Shown here piece by piece: positions 38,201 to 53,200 of a stretch of 64,000 nucleotides of DNA. The notes under the pieces were generated by a model. The model had not been told where the DNA came from, ran no database searches, and saw nothing but the letters and a program-made list of their open reading frames with translations. A program made the position numbers and the translations under genes. Each line of letters opens with the position of its first letter. Positions within the stretch are counted from its first letter, which is position 1. The DNA comes from Aphelocoma coerulescens (Eukaryota > Chordata > Aves > Passeriformes > Corvidae): positions 67,363,563 to 67,427,562 of the forward strand of contig NC_091013.1 of assembly GCF_041296385.1 (NCBI RefSeq). The letters run 5' to 3'.

Positions 38201-41200
38201 GATCCCTTAAAATAAGAAGCTGTGACCTTTTTCAAGTCCCCCAGCTCCAAAAGCTCTCCTGAGATATATTGCAGGCATATTCATGAAGTAAAATATAAAT
38301 GGGAAGCACCCAAGTTTTTGTAAGTCAACAGTTTCTGAATTTTCACTTCCATTTCAGAATTGTACCACATATGAATTACTACCCTGGGATGTGAGGGGAA
38401 ACCAAACAAATGAGAAAAGACAGGCAGAAAGCAGGACTGAAGCTGTAACTTCAACTACACTATATTCTAGTACAAAATAGATGATGATCTAGTGCTAATT
38501 ATATGATGGAATACAGTCAGCCATTTGACTGAGCTTTCAATTTCCATTTGTATCTTCTCATAGTTTGCAGATAACTATTAGAATGATTAGGAACATGAAA
38601 ATGTTCACTGATCTGGGTTTAACTGCAACTGAACAAAACAAAACCAAGTCTTTTAATAATTTTTTGTCTGTTTAAAATGAAAGATGCTACCTGCTTATGG
38701 TCTCCAACAAGAAGCCCTCTTATCCCATCTTCCCGATTTTGATAATGTTGGCTTTGGGTTGATTTTAAGATAAATATGTGCATATCACAACTTACAGTGT
38801 GCAAAAATCAGTAAAAAGTTCGTTTTCTTTCGGGGCTGCTAAAGCTTACCTGAAACTGCAACATTTCTAGACGTTTGTCAGTGAATTCAAAGAGAGCCAA
38901 AGTAGTCCTCATCATGTAAAGTGAATTTACCATGAAGGTTGCCATATCAGCTGTGCCCAAATTACTAGCAGACACAGTACACATCTGCAACAACGGATCT
39001 AGCACACAAGACAGAACCTAAAATAGCAAACACACAGAGAAGAGGGAGGGGAGGGAGGAAATCATGTCACACGAGGCTTCTAACCTCATTCTGTCTCTAT
39101 CATGTATTTATTCCCCAAAGCACAATAAAGAGGAATGAGAGTTTCCAACTGTGAAAGCAGTTTTCTACTGGATTTGTCAGCAGGTGATCACCTACCACAG
39201 TGATGGGTAAAGTATAAAAACCTGAGAAGAACAGATTCCAGCCTAGCAGGAGGAAGAATAACCCAGATTAGATAATTGGTAATTGTGCAATCTTGAGGGT
39301 GTATTTACTTAATGGAGTAGTAATTGGATAACAGAATTTAGATACTGTGTTAAGAGTAGCACTCCATACTCAACTGTAATTATCCATTTTGTTAGTCACC
39401 CTCTTGTTCACATTACAAACTCTGGTTTGATAGAGAGCTCCAAAATGGGACCAGACAAAAAGATTAATGTTCCATCTATCTTTTGTGCACTGAAACTAAC
39501 TTACACATTCTTTTTTTGCCCCTCTCCCTCCTCTTCACACACATAAAGCAGTCAAACATTCTTGTACCTGCACAAAGTCAGCCTGACGGGCATCCAGGGG
39601 AATAACAGATGAGTCATGAGATGCCAGAACCTCCCGTAGCAAGTTAAGTGTCTGATTTAGAGCAGAGCTTGGGCCAAGATCAGGAGGTGGGAGCTCAACC
39701 TGAAGAACAAGATTATCTGTTTGTGGGGTTTTTTATTAATTTCATTTACAGCAAACACCATACAGTCTGTTAGCACAAATGCAACCAGCTAATAACAAAA
39801 TTACATGCAGGCATGCAGAGAAGAACTTTAATCTGACACTGGACAAATCTAGCACATTTCAGAAAATAACTGCCTGCAACTTTCAGCATAACCATCTCAT
39901 TCAGTGCAAAATAAGCAACTCAACATTGAATTTCTCCTTTCATTCAGACTATGCCTATTTCATCATCTGGAGAGACCCAAACATTACCGGTTTTGGTACT
40001 GGAAAAAAGTACATTTACTAGATTAGGTGCCAAAGAATAGCCACCTTGTTGGCACCACTGAGTTCACTTTGAACAGGACCTCCTGTAAACACTTCAGAAT
40101 CTAGTGCATGCAGAGCTCTGGGAAATAAGAGCCTTACTGCAGCAGTTCATGAAAAGGCTGCACAGCCCATGATGCTGAGTCTGAGAGCTGTAGTCACAAA
40201 TGCAACAGTTTTAATCTCCAGCAATCTTGTACTTAAATTGCCAGTACACAAATGAACTGGACACAAGCTAACTCAAGTAAACCTACATGAACTGCAATGA
40301 GACTGCACAAACTGAAATGCAGGCTTATGCCAAAGGTAAGAAGCAGGTAATGTAGATGTTTAAAAAACAAAGGAGGAAATTTTGTGTATATTAGAGAAAA
40401 AAATGTAGTTTCCACATCAAATTATGAAAATTGGATCCTCTGAAATGGACTGAAATTCTATGCTATTTTTAACCCAGGCTCACATACTCTATTTAGCCCT
40501 TTCTTTGTAACAGGCAAATACTCATTAAACACTTCATAGAACGTTTATAGAAAAATCTAGCACTTCTTTTTCCCAACACACATTTCTTAGGTTCCACTCC
40601 AAGCATAGCTGCATCTTTTTGTCTCCAATGCTGCCTCAAACTGTCTTCCTGTGGCCTCCAAACCCTTACTACAACCTCATTTCCTTCTGCCAAAAATCCA
40701 CTTCCCACTTTCCTCTCTTCTGCCCATCCAAGGGCAAAGACAGATGTGGCTGGATCGTGTGGGAGTCAGGAGATCCTCAGCAATACATAGTAAGTTAAGA
40801 CTTAAAGGCATAATGTCTCCAGAAGGAGGTAGGGAGCAGTAAGTTTGGATGGGACTGGCCCATGTGTCTCAGTCAGGGTACCTGGCCACAGCAGAGCAAT
40901 GCAGCGTGCACTTCTGCAGTGCCCTTAAGACTCCAGCTCAAAAGAAAAGGCAGCAGCTTTGGGTGGCTCCAAGTCACGGGCAACATGTTCCATAGCTTCC
41001 CAAATGAGAAATACCGATAAATAGCATAGTAATAAGGATGTCTGAATCTTTAAGATAAAAAAAAATAAAAATCCAAGGGGCACAGGCTGATGGCCAAAGA
41101 AAACAAGGAGAGCACAACAAACATATTCAGAGCATAACATTACAGAGCTTTCTGGAAATGAATCTATACCTGATGAACATGCCAGCAAAGAAAGAAAAAA

Positions 41201-44200
41201 ACCATCTCTCCCTCTTTGAAACCAGGCCGAACTTTCATACTTCGTGTTTTGAAACATTTGAGATACTATACATGGCCTTGCACTGTTACCAAGACAGATT
41301 TAACAAAAACTTTTTTCATCCTTCTGAATATAAAATGTTCCTCTATTCTCACTTTCCAAGAGAGAGTATAATGAACTCAAGGAACTAAGGGAAAACTAAA
41401 TCTAATAGGTTCAGAGAAAAGTTGTTCAGCCCAAGTGGTCTTGCAAGCATGAAACAAACATTCTAGCAATGAAGTAACAGTAATTCAAAAACAGGCACTG
41501 AGTGCTGATCAGTAGTAAAGTTTACTGGTGTTTACAGTGCTGAATGACTTTCTTCTTGTTTCTTCTTTTTATTATTAGGGGTATTGATTGTGTCCTGAAC
41601 ACACTGTTCTCAGACTTGAACTGAACCATGTTCAGGGATATTTTGGGGTTACTTTGAGACTAGAGTTTGATGGAGATTTTACTTCCAACACACACACCGA
41701 TCATGGCAATGACAATTTCAGGCTGCTTTGCACAGAATTTTTGTCTCCTGAAGTAGCTAGCGCTCAGAAGCTCTTAAATTAGCTTCATCTTGCACTTAGT
41801 CTGTTCCTTTACAGTCCACTGTCTCCTAGTAAGAGCAAGGGAAGAAGAAAATATGGCAAGGAAAAAAGATTTAGATCACTAGATTTTATTTGGGTTATTC
41901 TGAAATTCCTGACTATTGCAATACAGACAAAATTATCAGTAAGTGGAAGGAGAATCAAAGTAGTACTATATTAATTTGGCAAATTCTAACTTTTGACACA
42001 TGAATACAAAGTGAGGGCTTTTTTTTTCAGAATTGGAAAATTTAAAAACACACACCTCAAATTTATAGAGGAACCTAGAGACTCCAACTCATGAACAATA
42101 ATCACTATTCTAATAAAAAAATAATTGATTCCCTGAATGTTTTACATGCACTAAGAGATCATTATAATTGATCCTATTTCCAGAAAAATAGGTTTCAAAT
42201 ACATGCTGAGCTCTACTTTTGAAGTACCTTTCAGATGCAAGCTAGACAGCAGCTAACTAAAATATCATTAGGGAAGTTCTGCAGCAGTGAGTTCAACTGC
42301 ATTAAAACATACTCTATCACAGTATTAAGTATCTAATTGGTTTTAACTACCAGTTCAGTCATACAGAAATGATGTCAAACAGTTCTTCAGCCTTTCAAAA
42401 AAACGCAAGAAACTACCCATTTTTAAAATCCAATATATAAAATTGAAATGAATTATGAAATGGATACTGAAAGTTGTACATAAGCTTTAGTACAAAAATT
42501 TTTATCTTCTTTTCTGCATAATTATCAGTGGGGAACAGATACTAAGCCAGCAATCTCCCTCCAAACATATAATCTAGAGCAGGTTTCTCTGTCTACAACA
42601 GCAAGTAGCTCAAAGGACGTTTTATAGAATTTTACAAACAGCAAAGGAAAACACAGAAAAAACAAAAGGCAGTATCAACAATCAAGAAGCGCGTACATGC
42701 ATGTTGTTTCCCTTTCTCATTTACAAAAAAGGTTACATTTTAAAAAAGGGCAAATTTTCTTCTGAAAATACTGTACAGTCGATCAGAACTTTATATACTA
42801 TGCTACTTGAACATTAGACAGTTAACAATGTTCATGAAGGGAATGGAATACCTCCTACACAAGGAGAGGCTGTGTTCTGCCTGGAGAAGGCTCAGGGGGG
42901 CTGCTGTAAATGTGTATAAATATGTGAAGTGAGGGATGAAGACATAACAGGTCAAGAGCCAATGGGCACAGATTAAGGCACAAGAAAACAATTTTGAGTG
43001 TGACGTTAGTCAAGCACTGGAGACAGTTGCACAATGAGGTTTTGGAGTCTCTGTCCTTGGTGACATTAGAACCCCAGCTGGAGCAAGTCCTGGGCAACCT
43101 ACTCTAGCTGACACTGTATTGTGAGCAAGATGGTTGGACTAGATGGTTTCTAGAGTTTCCTGCTGAACTCATCCATTCTTTAATTCTGGGATACTACTAC
43201 CAAATAAAACAAGATGGTAATTTAAAACACAGAATTCCACAGAGAAAGCCCTACTTATGAGTAACAAATGGAAGCCTAGTGGCTTTTATAAGAACCTAAT
43301 CAGCTTTAAATACAGCCTCTTAAAAACCCCCACCGGCAGGAGCCAGATCCAAAGTACTACAGAGTGGAACCTTGTAAAAATGTTATGAATTTTTTATGCT
43401 GTTGTCAATTAACACTGAGCAGCATCAACTGAAGAAGTCCATTCTCCTCAGATGAGACAATATTCACCAGCACTCCAAGGAACCTGCGTGCATGTCTACC
43501 AGAGAAGCTGTTTCAAGATTTTCTGGTCCTATTAGGATCCTACAGCGGTCAACAAAGTAGAATGCCTAACGGCATGCTTATCTTTTCAGCTATCAAGTTG
43601 GTCTTGGAAGAAAAGATAACTAGTTTTGCTTTGTTCACATGGATCCATTTAAAAGCACAACAGCATTCAGATCACGACAACAATAATCAGTCTTATTCAA
43701 TCTGCCCTACATCTGATTTCCCAGAAACCTAATAGGTTTCATTCTGGCAGGAATCAAATTATGCAGGACAAGTTTACAATTATTCCCATGCAACGTTTTA
43801 ATATCTCTCTTACAGACAAACTTAAAATAAAATGCAATCACAGCATTTAATTTGCATACATCTACTCTAAAAAGAACAGCATTAAGGAATAATAATCCCA
43901 AAACTTAATTTGGGATACTCTACTAATAGTCTTCTAACAGCTCAGACAGCAGATGACTGGAATTTGGTGCAATCTTTCTCTAGTGCCCTTATGATAACTC
44001 TCATACCATTTTATTAAATGTTCACAATTATTCTTTCCTTTAATAATTGTTCTGGAACACTAGTGAAGCCAGGGGAAGGACATGTGGGCTTGAAAATTCC
44101 CACTCTCCTAATTTAACAGCTGGTCCAGTAAAACATGCTGACATCTAACACACTCGTTAAATGCCTCACCAATGCATTCATGATATTAAACAACTTCCAT

Positions 44201-47200
44201 ACTGAGATGGCTGAAAGAGCAGTCCATCCACTCTGGTCCATTAAGTACTTTGAACTTTACTCCCAGTTTCATTGGAACCGTTTCTGTTGTTCTGACAATT
44301 ATTTTCATTCACTATTTTCTCCTGGATTTATAATCATCTGTAAAATGGTCACCTGTAATGGGCAGTTCTCAGATCCAGACAATGAGTAACACAAGCAGAA
44401 TCCTGAATTCCTAAATATTTGATTTATAAGCACACAGTGAAAAGAAACATGTAAAAGGATACGTAAGGATTGTAACAATAATTCTGATCCACTTTACTAG
44501 CACGATTGGTAGACCCCATGGCTGGGTCCAAAAAAGCTAAAAAGCAACAAATACAAACACATTTTTTTCCGCATAAGGACACCAATCCTGGCCAACAAGC
44601 ATTCTGGTTCAACCAAGAACCAGAACACATCAATTCCGACCAGAGACAGAAAGTACTGGCAAGACTGCCCAACACTGCCTCTGAAGGTTAAGAGCCAACA
44701 AAGCAAAGGAGAGACAACGTCTGCAGTACGAACTGATGCACCAAACCTTCAGTGACACAGGAGGTGGCTGGTGATGCACAGCTTCTGTAGGATGTCAACA
44801 TTGAGCTCTACAGCAGCCCAAGAATCTCAAGGTCATGAATGGCATTTTAAACCCTAAAAACAAACTGGCTTTGCAACAACTCTGTTACCAAGCTTCTTGA
44901 CAGGTTTCAAGAAGTGTCAGAGCCAAAGAGACTCCCTGGTGTACTGCATTTCTTTGACAACAATGGACTTGCTTTCCAGCAGTCTGCTGAACATTTCTGT
45001 CACTTGGATTTCAGCTCAAACAGAGCTACCTGAGAAGTCTAAGTGAGAACACCATAAAAAAAGCTTTCTCAGAACAAACAGCTTGAAGCTGAGAGCTGCT
45101 GACTATTTTACAACCAGGATGCTTGAGGTTTTCTTATGTAATGAAAAAAAAGTTCAGAGCAAAGTGCTTCTGGGCAAAGCAGTAAGTATTCTGAAGTAAC
45201 CAGGGATTTCCCTCTATCATTTACACCGATGGCTTGACAACCAAGAGGGAAAATCCTGATCTAAGACTGCCTAAAAGCTTCCATACACCTCCACACTTGT
45301 GACACTCCTTATGTAATATGGGACTCTTCTCAAAAATAGATATGAAGAGGAAGCTATTTTCTTGTCCTAGAAAGAACAGCCTGAAGTCTCAGTTGCCCAT
45401 TGTGCTTTCAAAATTAAATCCCAGGCAGATTGAAGGCAATGCTCAACTCAGGATAATCAATAATCTAGGGAATGAAATTGTCTATGGTGATGAGGACATC
45501 AAATTACCATCCTGTCATTTGTCTACATCCTAAGGATGGGATCTTGAGGAGTTAGCATATTTAATGAAACCTGCTTTGTCTAAAATATGTTCCCAAATAG
45601 CTATATTTAAGTGAAAGATTTGCTTAAATCATATTCTGGTCTACCAACTACTACACAGAATGTAGATATTAAAAAAGCAAATTATCAGCAACAAGAGATG
45701 ATACTGAGGAAGTAACGATCATTAAAACTGTCGACCTGACACCACTTCACCACTTTCCAATAATCTAAACAGAAGAGGCATTTAAATCTATAGAAATAAA
45801 AGTATTTTTACTTAAGAACATCCATTTGCATTTTAATCGATTTCCAAAGTTATTCAAATTGCCTTAAGAATCATATTTTAATCAAAGTATTGGACAGTTG
45901 ATATTCTTTGAAACAGGCTTATCAATGCCTTAAGATGCATAATCTAAATTGAAATAAGAAACCACAATTTCCAGATTGTTCAAGTGAAAAGTAATTTACT
46001 AAATTTCCCAGTGAATATTCTCTATCTGCACAACAGGAACAGCGATGAAGCCTTTGCAATTGCCTATGTAAGCACAAAGGGTCCATCTTCCAGGGGTTTA
46101 ATCTTCTCTGAAAATAAAAAAAAAATCTGGAAGCAGATGCAGTGCATACATAGCTGGCAAAAAGCTGGTAAAAAGGCTGGGATGTGAAGAAAATCCTACT
46201 ATTACATATACACAGTTTTGGTCTGAACGCACATTAAAAAAAAAGGATGGTAAAAAGCAACCTTTAGTTTCTTCGAAATGTAAATGCATTGTGACATTCA
46301 CTACTAAATTTACAAAGACAAATGAAAAGGCATAAAACCTGCTTATCTGTATACTAACACGCAAAAAACTAAGTAACAAGAGAATTAAATTTATGATTAA
46401 AAAAAGGTCTTTATCGGATGGAAACTAATGTCTCTCTGAGGGTAATCAGCCTATAAATTTTGTATTTTTTATGAAGCAAAACTAATTTCAGTCATGAGGA
46501 GATAAGACATCATTCTATCAATTCAGTAATCCACTCACAAAGGGTAATAATATAAGGCGCTACAGAGGACTACCTAAAACTCAGTTACAAAAACTACACA
46601 TTAGAACAGTAAGATTTCTTCTCAGATATAGAGTTATCTCACTGTTAACTCCTGAAGCAGATTAATAAATAATTGTGGGAGCCTTTGTTACCCATACATC
46701 TAACAGTCCTCTAAATCTCTTAAAGCTTTTGACCTCAATTATATTCTGAGGAAAGAGCTTCATAGGGCACATAGGCAATGTAATATTGTCAACGTTTCAG
46801 ACGTAATTTATAAATTTGTTTATGAGAAAGAGCAATATTATGATCTTTTCCCATTACATGGTAGGCTCAGTATGCCATTCATTACTTGTAATAAAACACC
46901 ACTGAAGGTGGCAGTGCAATCACTGCCTTCATTTAAGGCTAGTAAAAGAAAATTTGACTACTTTATAAAGCAATGACAGCATCAAGAACTGGTTACATCC
47001 AGACTGGGGGCTGAGGGAAGGGGATCTAAGGGGGCAAAGAGAACTACACAACCTTCCCATAGTGACAATAGAAAGAACACACACTATGAACTAGGGGACC
47101 ATAATTCCTTTATCATTCTTCTTCTGAATTCTACACATTTCCAAACTGAAAACAGTGTATCACCCAAAACAAAACCGCAAAGACAATGAGTTACAACTGA

Positions 47201-50200
47201 TTTTCCTGTGAGTAGGGAAATCATGATGAATCCTGTTTGAGTACAGATGTAATACCCAACAGGATAAATAAACAGAAAAGAGATGAATACAGAGATGTTT
47301 TCAAGCCAAGAAAATGTCTTTCCTTGAGCACTTTGTAAGCAAAGAGCAGTCATACATTTTTGCTAAGGTACATCACTGATTTCTTTCCACGTTAGGAAAA
47401 TGTACACAGATATTTCATTTTAGCTTACATACTAAATAAAACGTTTTTTGGCAAAATTAATGTTGTCCTTGCCTGTTGCATGTTTGAGGAACTCAGCTTT
47501 AGCCGATCCTTGAAGAAGCATTAATAGCAAAGGAACTATTATTGATATGACACTGCATTCAAATGGAAGTACCCCACAGGAACAATGCATTAAGTGAACT
47601 TCAGAAGTGGACTGTGGGTGGTAGCAGCTAAGGAGTAACCCAGTGAACAAACGAAACCACTGAAATGAATCACTGGGATATCTGGGAGAGAACAGGAGGA
47701 ACAACTGCTTCTTTGAGAAAGGCATTCCCCAGCCCCTGCAGAAAGACAGGAAATTAGGACCGGACAGGCTGTGCTGAATGAGACAACTCATTCAGGACCA
47801 CAGAACAATACTGACAAAACTCAGAAAACCTGACTGAGTGGCCAGCAAATTACAAGTCTTTGCATAAAGAATAGTTTCTGGAAAATAACATATTTTTTCA
47901 GGGTGTTGGTTTTTTTTTTGGTGAAGGTTAAATAATTTAGAAATGCATTTACAAATGTTACAGCAATGTTCATGTGGTAAAACTATTTTTATAATAGACA
48001 GAAAAGCCTGAATTTTGTTTTTACTTAGCTTACCATTTTGGGATATACATTGCAACTTCAAAAAAGGAATTATGCACAATTAACTACTGATCTGATGATG
48101 CATTAATACAAACTATACAGCTCAACTGTCTGACTTAGTTCTATTACACTTAAGAAAATTTCCTATTTTGTTGCTTCTCGTAGATTTTAAAAATATGTAA
48201 ACTGCTCTGCAAAAAAAATACTGCTAGCAGAAGGATTTTATCCATGTATCCACAAACCTCCCACTATCAATAGAATTAAAATACAAACAGCAAGTTTGTA
48301 ATGTAACTCCGTAACTAAAATACAGAAAACACAAGACTTCAACTTCAGGAAAAGCTGAAAAACATAAAACAGCTATTTACCTGGTAGTCTTACTAGACCA
48401 AGGGAAACAGAAACATGTCTTGAAACATGAAAGCTGTACAATTTTGAAACAAACCTTGTCCATTAGTTTACTTGCGTGAAGACTCAGGCTATTAAAGAAT
48501 ATTTTCTTGCTCAACAAATGCATTTCTTCTATTGTTGTCAACAGTGTGGCTGCACTGTTTCCTACAATACCACTGAAAGCAAAATTAAGATTATTTAACA
48601 AATCTAAAGGGGGAACAACATAATAGTCAGATATTTAAATATCATTTCAAATAAGATTATTTTCAAAGTTGAAAATTTATAGCAAATAATTACAGGGAAC
48701 AGTTCTCCATAATGGCTGAGCGATAAATTGACTGTAAGAACAAGCATCATCAAGTATTTCATTAAGCAGATATTAAATACAGGCTATCAAACTTGCACGA
48801 ACTTTTTTGTAGAGTACTGGGTTTTTGCTTTATTATGCTATAAATCTACTTCTGTTATAGAAAAGAAATTATGTAACAAAAAGAGTTAACAATATTCTAT
48901 CATACTGCCTGCTAGGGATAGCATTACCTCTCTCCTTTCTTCACTGGGATACTAGGCATCTCCAAAAATGTAAGAATTCATGCCTTGCTGTTCCAAGGGT
49001 TAAACTATCACACTTAGCACAGACACCACATGCCCCTTAAATGGCACTACAGGACTATGCTCCTCTCACAGATATACCCTCCCTCTGTCTATAGGAACTG
49101 CACTTTTAAGCCACAAACTGGCAGTGAAAATTCATTGTGTCATAACAAGACTAAATCTGTATCTCGATTTTCAGATTGTAATCTTGTGTTTAAGAGATAA
49201 TTTCTCAAACTGCTTTTTCCCTTCATTAGTGAGGTGCACCTTCTCTACACAGAGGAAATTATTCAGCTGGTAGAAGGTACTTCAGTGGTCTTTAAACATT
49301 GCGTTGTTAACAGGAGAGACCAACGGATAAGACTGATTAAGGCTTTCCATTTTAACATCACATTTTCAATTGCATCAAGCTTTATAACCACAGGGAAATA
49401 CTAACTTTGGAGACAGAAAAATGACACCAAAATCTTTTAGGATTTTTGGACAATAAAATTAGGAATAGCTCTTATATGTGTTCTACTATAAACCTGCCAT
49501 CACAATTGAGGATTTTAAATAAGATGGGAGGTGCCCAAGAACCACTTATCCCAGTCTGCCTGACATCTAAAATATTTTAGACAGAGAAGCTCAAGTAGTA
49601 TATTAATGTTTCCAATTCTCAGCAGTTCAGTCCAGGGCTGTGGAGGAAGATTTTTCTGCTGCTGCTGTTTCTAACCAACATGAACTACAGCATATGACAC
49701 AATATATAAATTATATATAAATTAGCAGCTCTGGCTTTTCTTCAGTTCCTGTATTCCTGGTGGCATCTGGAAGCTTGGAAGGTGATCAGTGCATCTTCAA
49801 CACTGAGATATGGAAGTGCACAATTAGGAAAAAAAAAGTTATCAAAAAGTTATCAAAACACAATTGTTTAACCAAAAAAAAAAAAAAGAAAAAAAAAAGA
49901 AAACCAGAAGTAATTTCCTTTAATAACATTTCCTCAAAGGGAACTTGACTTTGTAATCTTAAATGCTTTGTAGAGTTTTTTTGTATATTATTTGAATGTA
50001 CACAGAACAATAAAGAAATATATATTCCAAAGCAGTTTTGATATGAACTGAGGAATGGCAATGGGCAAATTGTTTCTGCTTGATATCCACATGTGTTTCT
50101 TCCTGATGTTATAGTGCAGAGCAACAACTAAGCAACAAAAGTACCCTTCTTAGCAGATTAATTGTTACATATACAACTAGGGAAAAAAGGCATTTTTAAC

Positions 50201-53200
50201 ATACTTTGTAATTTTGCATACCTGATTGTATGGTGGTAGAACTTGAGCAAATTAGAAATCTTGTACAGTAAAACTGCTCCTGGCTCAGCAACAATCACCT
50301 GCTCAATTCTAACCTGCATCAGGAACAAATACAAACATCCTTCAGGTCATAAATTTCGAAAGCCAGCCTCCTATGACTTTATATGCAATGTATCTCTGAT
50401 TTTTAAAAAATAAATTCAACCAGAAATAAATTTTAAAAAGAGAACATCCAGTTAACTACAACGTTCCAATTGAACCAAAGTGCTTCTGGGCTGCCAAGCA
50501 TCTGGGCAGAAAACATGAAGGTATATGTATTCTTAAAAAAAGAAAAACTACAAGCCCAAAAAGCTTTCCAAAAATCCTACAGTCCCTACAGACTTCTGCT
50601 GTTACTGGAAATGTAAAAATAATGAGATCATTTGATGGATTAATACCGGTACATACTGGAATCCTCCCCAGCACTGAATAGCAAGAACAGCTGCAATGCT
50701 GCAGAATCACACAACTACAGCAGTAGATTTCTAGCATCATGCAGCAATTCAGAACACCAAAGTATTAGGTATTTTGCCCAACAAACAAATTTCACCTGGA
50801 CAAATATATTCTTCACTTAAATGAGAACATATATATCTCCTACCAGTATCTAGTTAGATATATTTATAACTAATAACCAGCTATGTTGACTGTTTATCTC
50901 AACCAGGAGATACTGGCTACACAACAAAATGGTGCTGACTGTCTTTACAGTTGGACAGCTGATGTCTTGTCTCCATGGTATACACAAGTCTCCACTCAAA
51001 AGCTACCCCAGGGTCAATCTTTATGCACTTATGAAGCAGAATAGACAGTGAGTTATCACTGCACCATTATTGCACGTGCCTATGTGTGAAAGGGCTACAC
51101 ACAAATCAGCAGCCACTACCCACTCTCCCAAGTTATTTGCTGTTCAAAGGAACACGATGTGCTGCAGTGCCTTCATCTCAGAACCAGCTGCAGGGAGAAC
51201 CAAGATTAAGCTTCCTCAATCCTTTCAGTTTGCATCTAATTCACAGACCAAAACCAAATAATACTTTTTAACTCTTATTCACAATACTTAATGCATAAGG
51301 TTTATTTCAACACAAAGGTGAACTTTGCTCTTCAGTGTATTTGTATATTCAAAGGTCTATACACAAATATCTGTCTCCAGTGTTACCTAGGTCATGCAGG
51401 CATGAATACTGAGTATATTCTAGTTGTATAGCAAAAGAGAATGGAGCAGGCAGGGGAAAAAGAGGGAAAAAAATATTGACCAAAAAAAATGGGAATAACT
51501 AAAAGAAAATAATTAAGAAACTGAAAAAGACAGAACAGGCAGAAGGAGAGGGGAAAAAAGAGATTTTTAGGGTCATGAAAGAAAAATAAGAATTAAAAAA
51601 CAAAGCAGGAAAAGAAGAAGTGCTGCTTCCCATAGAGAAGTCTTCACTGCACTGGAGAACCAAAATCTGCAAGCGACTCAACCTAACCTGTTCAGGGAAG
51701 CTCTGGACTTAGAACTCTTTACTATTTTTTAGTCCTGTAGCCCTGTTGTTAGCTGACCATAAAAGACTACCTGGAGTCCACATAGGGCATCAAGGACATT
51801 TTGTTTTGAACTCATCTTAAATGTTACGGAGAATACGAATAGTTTAATTTAAATGTTTTTTAGGATTCTCCTACCTCCATCTGAAATGAGAGGCCTGTGG
51901 TAATATCTACTACTAGGGAGTATTCAAGAGTCACTTGAATGCCAAAAACACAAACCACCTATCAGTAAGAAATGTGGGCAATTTAGACTGCATGTAAGCA
52001 TAACCCTTCTACAATGTATTCCTCCAAACTGAGTCTATTACTGTTGTTCCTCTGAACATGGTGGCTTACAATTATCTAATTACCTATTCTGCATTGTATG
52101 AAGGCTCTTCTGCTTGGGGATCTCTCAGGGGGATTCTTTCTACCTTTTTTTTTTCCCCACCTTTTTTTTTTCCTTCCCCAGGGGAAACAATAAAAGTTCC
52201 AATACTTTTTACTGTAAAGTCTAGACTGGCAGTGAATTACCATAAGCTGCATTCTATTAAAATACAGAATACAACAAGATTGTATTAATTGTTCTTTTAA
52301 GATTTTTTTTTTCATTTTTACTTGCACAGTAACTAACAACAATATTTCAGGGATATTTCTAAAGAGACTAGCAACATGTAAGTGTAAAGATTTTGGCAAT
52401 CAAAATGAAAGGTACTCTGTACTTAACTATAAAAATCTCAAGTACTAATATCTCTAAGACCAAAACTCCGTCTGACTTACAGTGGAGTTTGATTTTATTC
52501 CGAATTACTTTGCTGGGATGCACAGAATACTGAACTCAAACATCAGCATTCAGTATTAACAGAACTGATTCAAGAACACAAAAAGTTTGGAAAATACCTT
52601 CCAAAAAAAACAAAGCTGTGGTATGTGTCTGTTAGGGTAGTGTCATGGTGTTTTCCAAAAGATCAAAAACTAAAAGGTTGTGAAGGTTGAGCATAATTCT
52701 GTGGCAACAGGCACAAAACTGAAATACAAGAGATTCTGCCTGAACATCAGGGAACACTTTTTTCTTTACTGTGCAGGTGGATGAGCACTGGCATAGGCTG
52801 TCCAGAGAAGCTGTGGAGCTTCCACCCTTGGAAGTATTTAAAAGTCATCTGGACACAGTCCTGGGCAAGCAATGCTAGGTGCCCCAGCCTGAGCTGGAAG
52901 TTCGGACCAAGTTATATCCAGACGTCCTTGCCAATGTCAACCCTTCTGTAATTCTGTGACATTATAAATGGCACCTTTTTGAACTTTACCTTTCTCCAGA
53001 CCTTATGCTTTTCTTATCAGTAACTTGTGTATAGTATCCAGAAACTAGCTGTTCACATTTGAGACTGAGTATTTGTCAACTGGATATGGTTGTTATAGTT
53101 ACAGCATCCTAAGAGAAATTTATTATAATAGTATTTAGCACAGTAGATTTTACTTTAAAAACACTTGGATTTATACACTGCACAGTTGGGCAATAATTGG

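Larger units (their letters stand above)
39700..48454 (-). other. COG6: COG6 intron 13, largest in window
   Basis: This intron of about 8.76 kb contains a CR1 copy (42,848-43,192) and a possible ancient CR1/L3-like remnant (about 46,700-46,770). The remainder is AT-rich with no supported gene. Confidence 0.85.
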
